Origin: Cacajao melanocephalus
Lineage: Eukaryota > Chordata > Mammalia > Primates > Pitheciidae
Assembly: GCA_963573385.1 (NCBI GenBank)
Contig: CAUYLG010065506.1
Coordinates: forward strand, 32,691 to 96,690
Length of the DNA stretch: 64,000 nt
Direction: 5' to 3'
Part shown: piece by piece, positions 61,642-64,000 of the stretch
Position numbering within the stretch: position 1 is the first letter of the stretch
How the letters are laid out: every line of letters starts with the position of its first letter
The notes under the pieces: generated by a model
Told to the model about the DNA's origin: nothing
The model's input: the letters and a program-made list of their open reading frames with translations, nothing else
Databases searched by the model: none
Program-made: the position numbers and the translations under genes

Positions 61642-62691
61642 TATATTCCTTATTGTATATTCCCTATACACACTGATCATATGGGGGTACTTAGGAAAAG
61701 CTGTTTTCTCTCCACTCCTGGAAGGACACTTGTTTGGATCCTACCCAAGTCATGGGTAATATCAAAAGCATCTCAATCTCATTGGAGCAATAAGGTTGTT
61801 ATCGTAATACATAATATTTATCCCAAACAGGACAAATTTCAGGACCTTATTCTGAGGTTTATATTCCTAATTTGGAATAAATCAACCTTGGTGCAACGTT
61901 GAAAGGTAGATTGGTTACTATAATGCTCTGGAAATTGATTTGTAGCTATTCAAGGACTTAGTTACTTTAAGGTAAATCAATATTCTACTTTTGCCCATTT
62001 AATATTTACTGTTTATGCTATTTTAGGGCTTTGTTGTTCTAAGTAAACTAATATTCTAGTTTTATTTATTTAATTGCCATTAGGTTTCCCAGGAGTTTCT
62101 TACTTAAGATTTTAGGTGTTTTTTCACCAGCTGTTGTACTGTATATAGGCTAAAAAACTATAGGCAGACATTTTAGAAGGAAATTTTATTATAGCAAAGG
62201 AAAAATTTTTTCAATGAGCCCTCTCTGTAAGATGCTGTTTGGGAAACTGCAGGCACCCTCTCTGCCAAAATAAGATAATTCTTGCATCTCCTTTCTGCTT
62301 CTTCAATATGGTTTTCTTTATGGATTTTTTTCCTGCTTTGAGAAAATATTCATACAACATTCGGGGTAGTTTTAGAAATCCTGACTTTAAGTCATACATG
62401 TCTTTAATAAAAAAATTTATGTATAGTATTTATACTGGTATAAATAGATATACATATGGTCCATAGATCAAAGTGGATATACAAAGATAAGACTAGTCAT
62501 GTTAGAGTGGTGAGGTTTGGATCATTCAAGCATCTGTTTTTCTCAAAATGTTATTTTTTAAAATGTTAACAAGGATAGATGCTTGACTTAACACATCAGA
62601 TTTAACCATCCTTTAAAGAACTGCTTAAAAATTATGTAAAGAGACACAAAATTATTTGAGGAGATTAACAAACCCTTCTTGAATCTGCTGA

Positions 62692-62919
<228 letters not shown>

Positions 62920-63026
62920 TAAAATATTTTGTTCTAAAAAATGCAACTGAAATCCTCCCCATCCCTCACTTAAAAAAATATAAATAACTGTACATGTTGC
63001 AGCTGTCAGCTCATTCAATTTCTTTA

Positions 63027-63330
63027 CTTCTTCTTTTTTTGTTTTTTTGGAGACAGAGTCTCACTCTGATGCCCAGGCTAGAGTGAAGTGGTGTGCTCTT
63101 GGCTCACTGCAGCATCCGCCTCTCAGGTTCTGGCGATTCTCATGCCTCAGCCTCCCAAGTAGCTGGGATTACAGGCATGTACCACCGCATCCAGCTAATT
63201 TTTCTATTTTTAGTAGAGATGATGTTTTACCAGTTTCCCAGGCTGCTCTCAAACTCCTGACCTCAGGTGAACCAGCTGCTTTGGCCTTCCAAAGTGCTGG
63301 GATTACAGGTGTGAGCCACTGTGCCCAGCC
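63027..63330 (-). mobile_element. Alu, antisense, full length
   Basis: T-rich head, 'ggagacagagtctcactctg' to 'gtgagccactgtgcccagcc'. Target duplication tcattcaatttcttta / tcattcaacttctta (63011-63026 and 63331-63345) with small differences. Confidence 0.95.
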
Positions 63331-63772
63331 TCATTCAACTTCTTATTTTTCTCCCCCTCCTCCACTATTTGGCAGGCATACAACTTCCCTTTTTGATCCT
63401 TTCAGAGCACAGTTTAAGTTAGATAAAACCCTTGCTTAGGCAGGTGTTTGTGGATATGGCAGACTTCACAGCATTTATTAAGTTTGCTGTGTCTGTTAAT
63501 TCATTGTTGTTAATGCAATTCAGATGGTCTTCATGACAGATGCTGCTTTTTTTAATGCACATAATCCTCTGAAGGGTATTCAAAGTCTTGAAATACATTA
63601 CAAGAAATTTCAAATTTGGCAAGTGCTATGTTTATTTTATAAAATTTTGGGAACTTTAGAGATTAGTTTATGAATAGATCCTCCAAGATTTATGTAATTC
63701 TCATTTGGAAAGGACATCACCTTTCCAAAGGTCCTTAGACTGAAACAAGATGGAGAGAGGAAGGAAGGGAGT

Positions 63773-63925
63773 CTTTTTATTTTTTATTTTTTATTTTTTT
63801 ATTTTTGAAAGAAAGAGGAAAGAAAGTGAGAGTGAAAGAAAGAAAAAAATATATAAGAGAGAAAGAGGAAGAGAAAGAGGGAGAGAGAACGGGATTCTTG
63901 TTCTATTGCCCAGGCTAGAATGCAG
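63773..63925 (+). repeat. TTTTA run, purine tract and Alu remnant
   Basis: (TTTTA)-like run 63775-63806, then about 80 nt nearly all A/G (63807-63887), then 'cttgttctattgcccaggctagaatgcagt', a truncated antisense Alu right monomer. The purine tract probably grew from the Alu tail region. Confidence 0.85.
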
Positions 63926-64000
63926 TCTAAAAATGGGTATTAAAAACCTCTTTTTTGCCAATAATTGTGCTTAACAATGGAGACAGGAAGGAATAAGGGA

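Overview
The window is primate, most likely human, nuclear DNA. It carries Alu elements throughout, plus L2, MIR, MaLR LTRs and L1, in an AT-rich background, with short exons bounded by GT-AG introns. All coding sequence I can support belongs to one plus-strand gene, PREX2, the PIP3- and G-beta-gamma-regulated Rac guanine-nucleotide exchange factor P-Rex2. The spliced protein matches my recollection of P-Rex2 rather than its paralogue P-Rex1, and the AT-rich, long-intron setting fits PREX2.

Sixteen internal exons are present: 3450-3583, 9803-9906, 18337-18486, 21135-21279, 26191-26291, 34449-34552, 35249-35298, 37917-37992, 42812-42884, 45763-45905, 46062-46154, 48845-48993, 53761-53846, 56639-56775, 59306-59423 and 62714-62898. 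They sum to 1848 nt, or 616 codons, with no stop and every phase agreeing across every junction. In this annotation w1-w616 counts residues from the first codon in the window; full-length numbering is very roughly w plus 235-245 (inferred, not computed). In order they encode most of the PH domain (w1-129), DEP1 (about w150-235), DEP2 (w247-335), PDZ1 (about w352-438), PDZ2 (about w441-515), a polar linker (w516-555) and the start of the C-terminal inositol-polyphosphate-4-phosphatase-like region (w555-616). The promoter, start codon, DH domain, the rest of the C-terminal region and the 3' UTR lie outside.

The other 97 percent is intron. It holds about sixteen Alu copies, mostly antisense to PREX2; L2 tails at about 4.0-6.1, 20.0-21.1, 27.5-28.5 and 40.8-41.1 kb; roughly ten MIR fragments; MaLR LTRs at 15.5, 22.3 and probably 25.1 and 57.9 kb; an antisense L1 with a dead reverse transcriptase at 31.4-33.8 kb and two antisense L1 3' ends at 24.5 and 51.1 kb; DNA-transposon remnants (MADE1 at 18.6 kb, a Charlie/MER1-type element at 46.4 kb, MER5-like at 59.8 kb); and a probable solo LTR at 60.4-61.3 kb.

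I found no new multi-gene system. The best unexplained structure is at 60175-60348. Two 57-nt inverted arms (56/57 identical) flank a segment that copies 58639-58695 from the preceding intron (56/57 identical), which is the signature of a replication template-switch event. A smaller compound inverted/direct repeat lies at 9486-9591.
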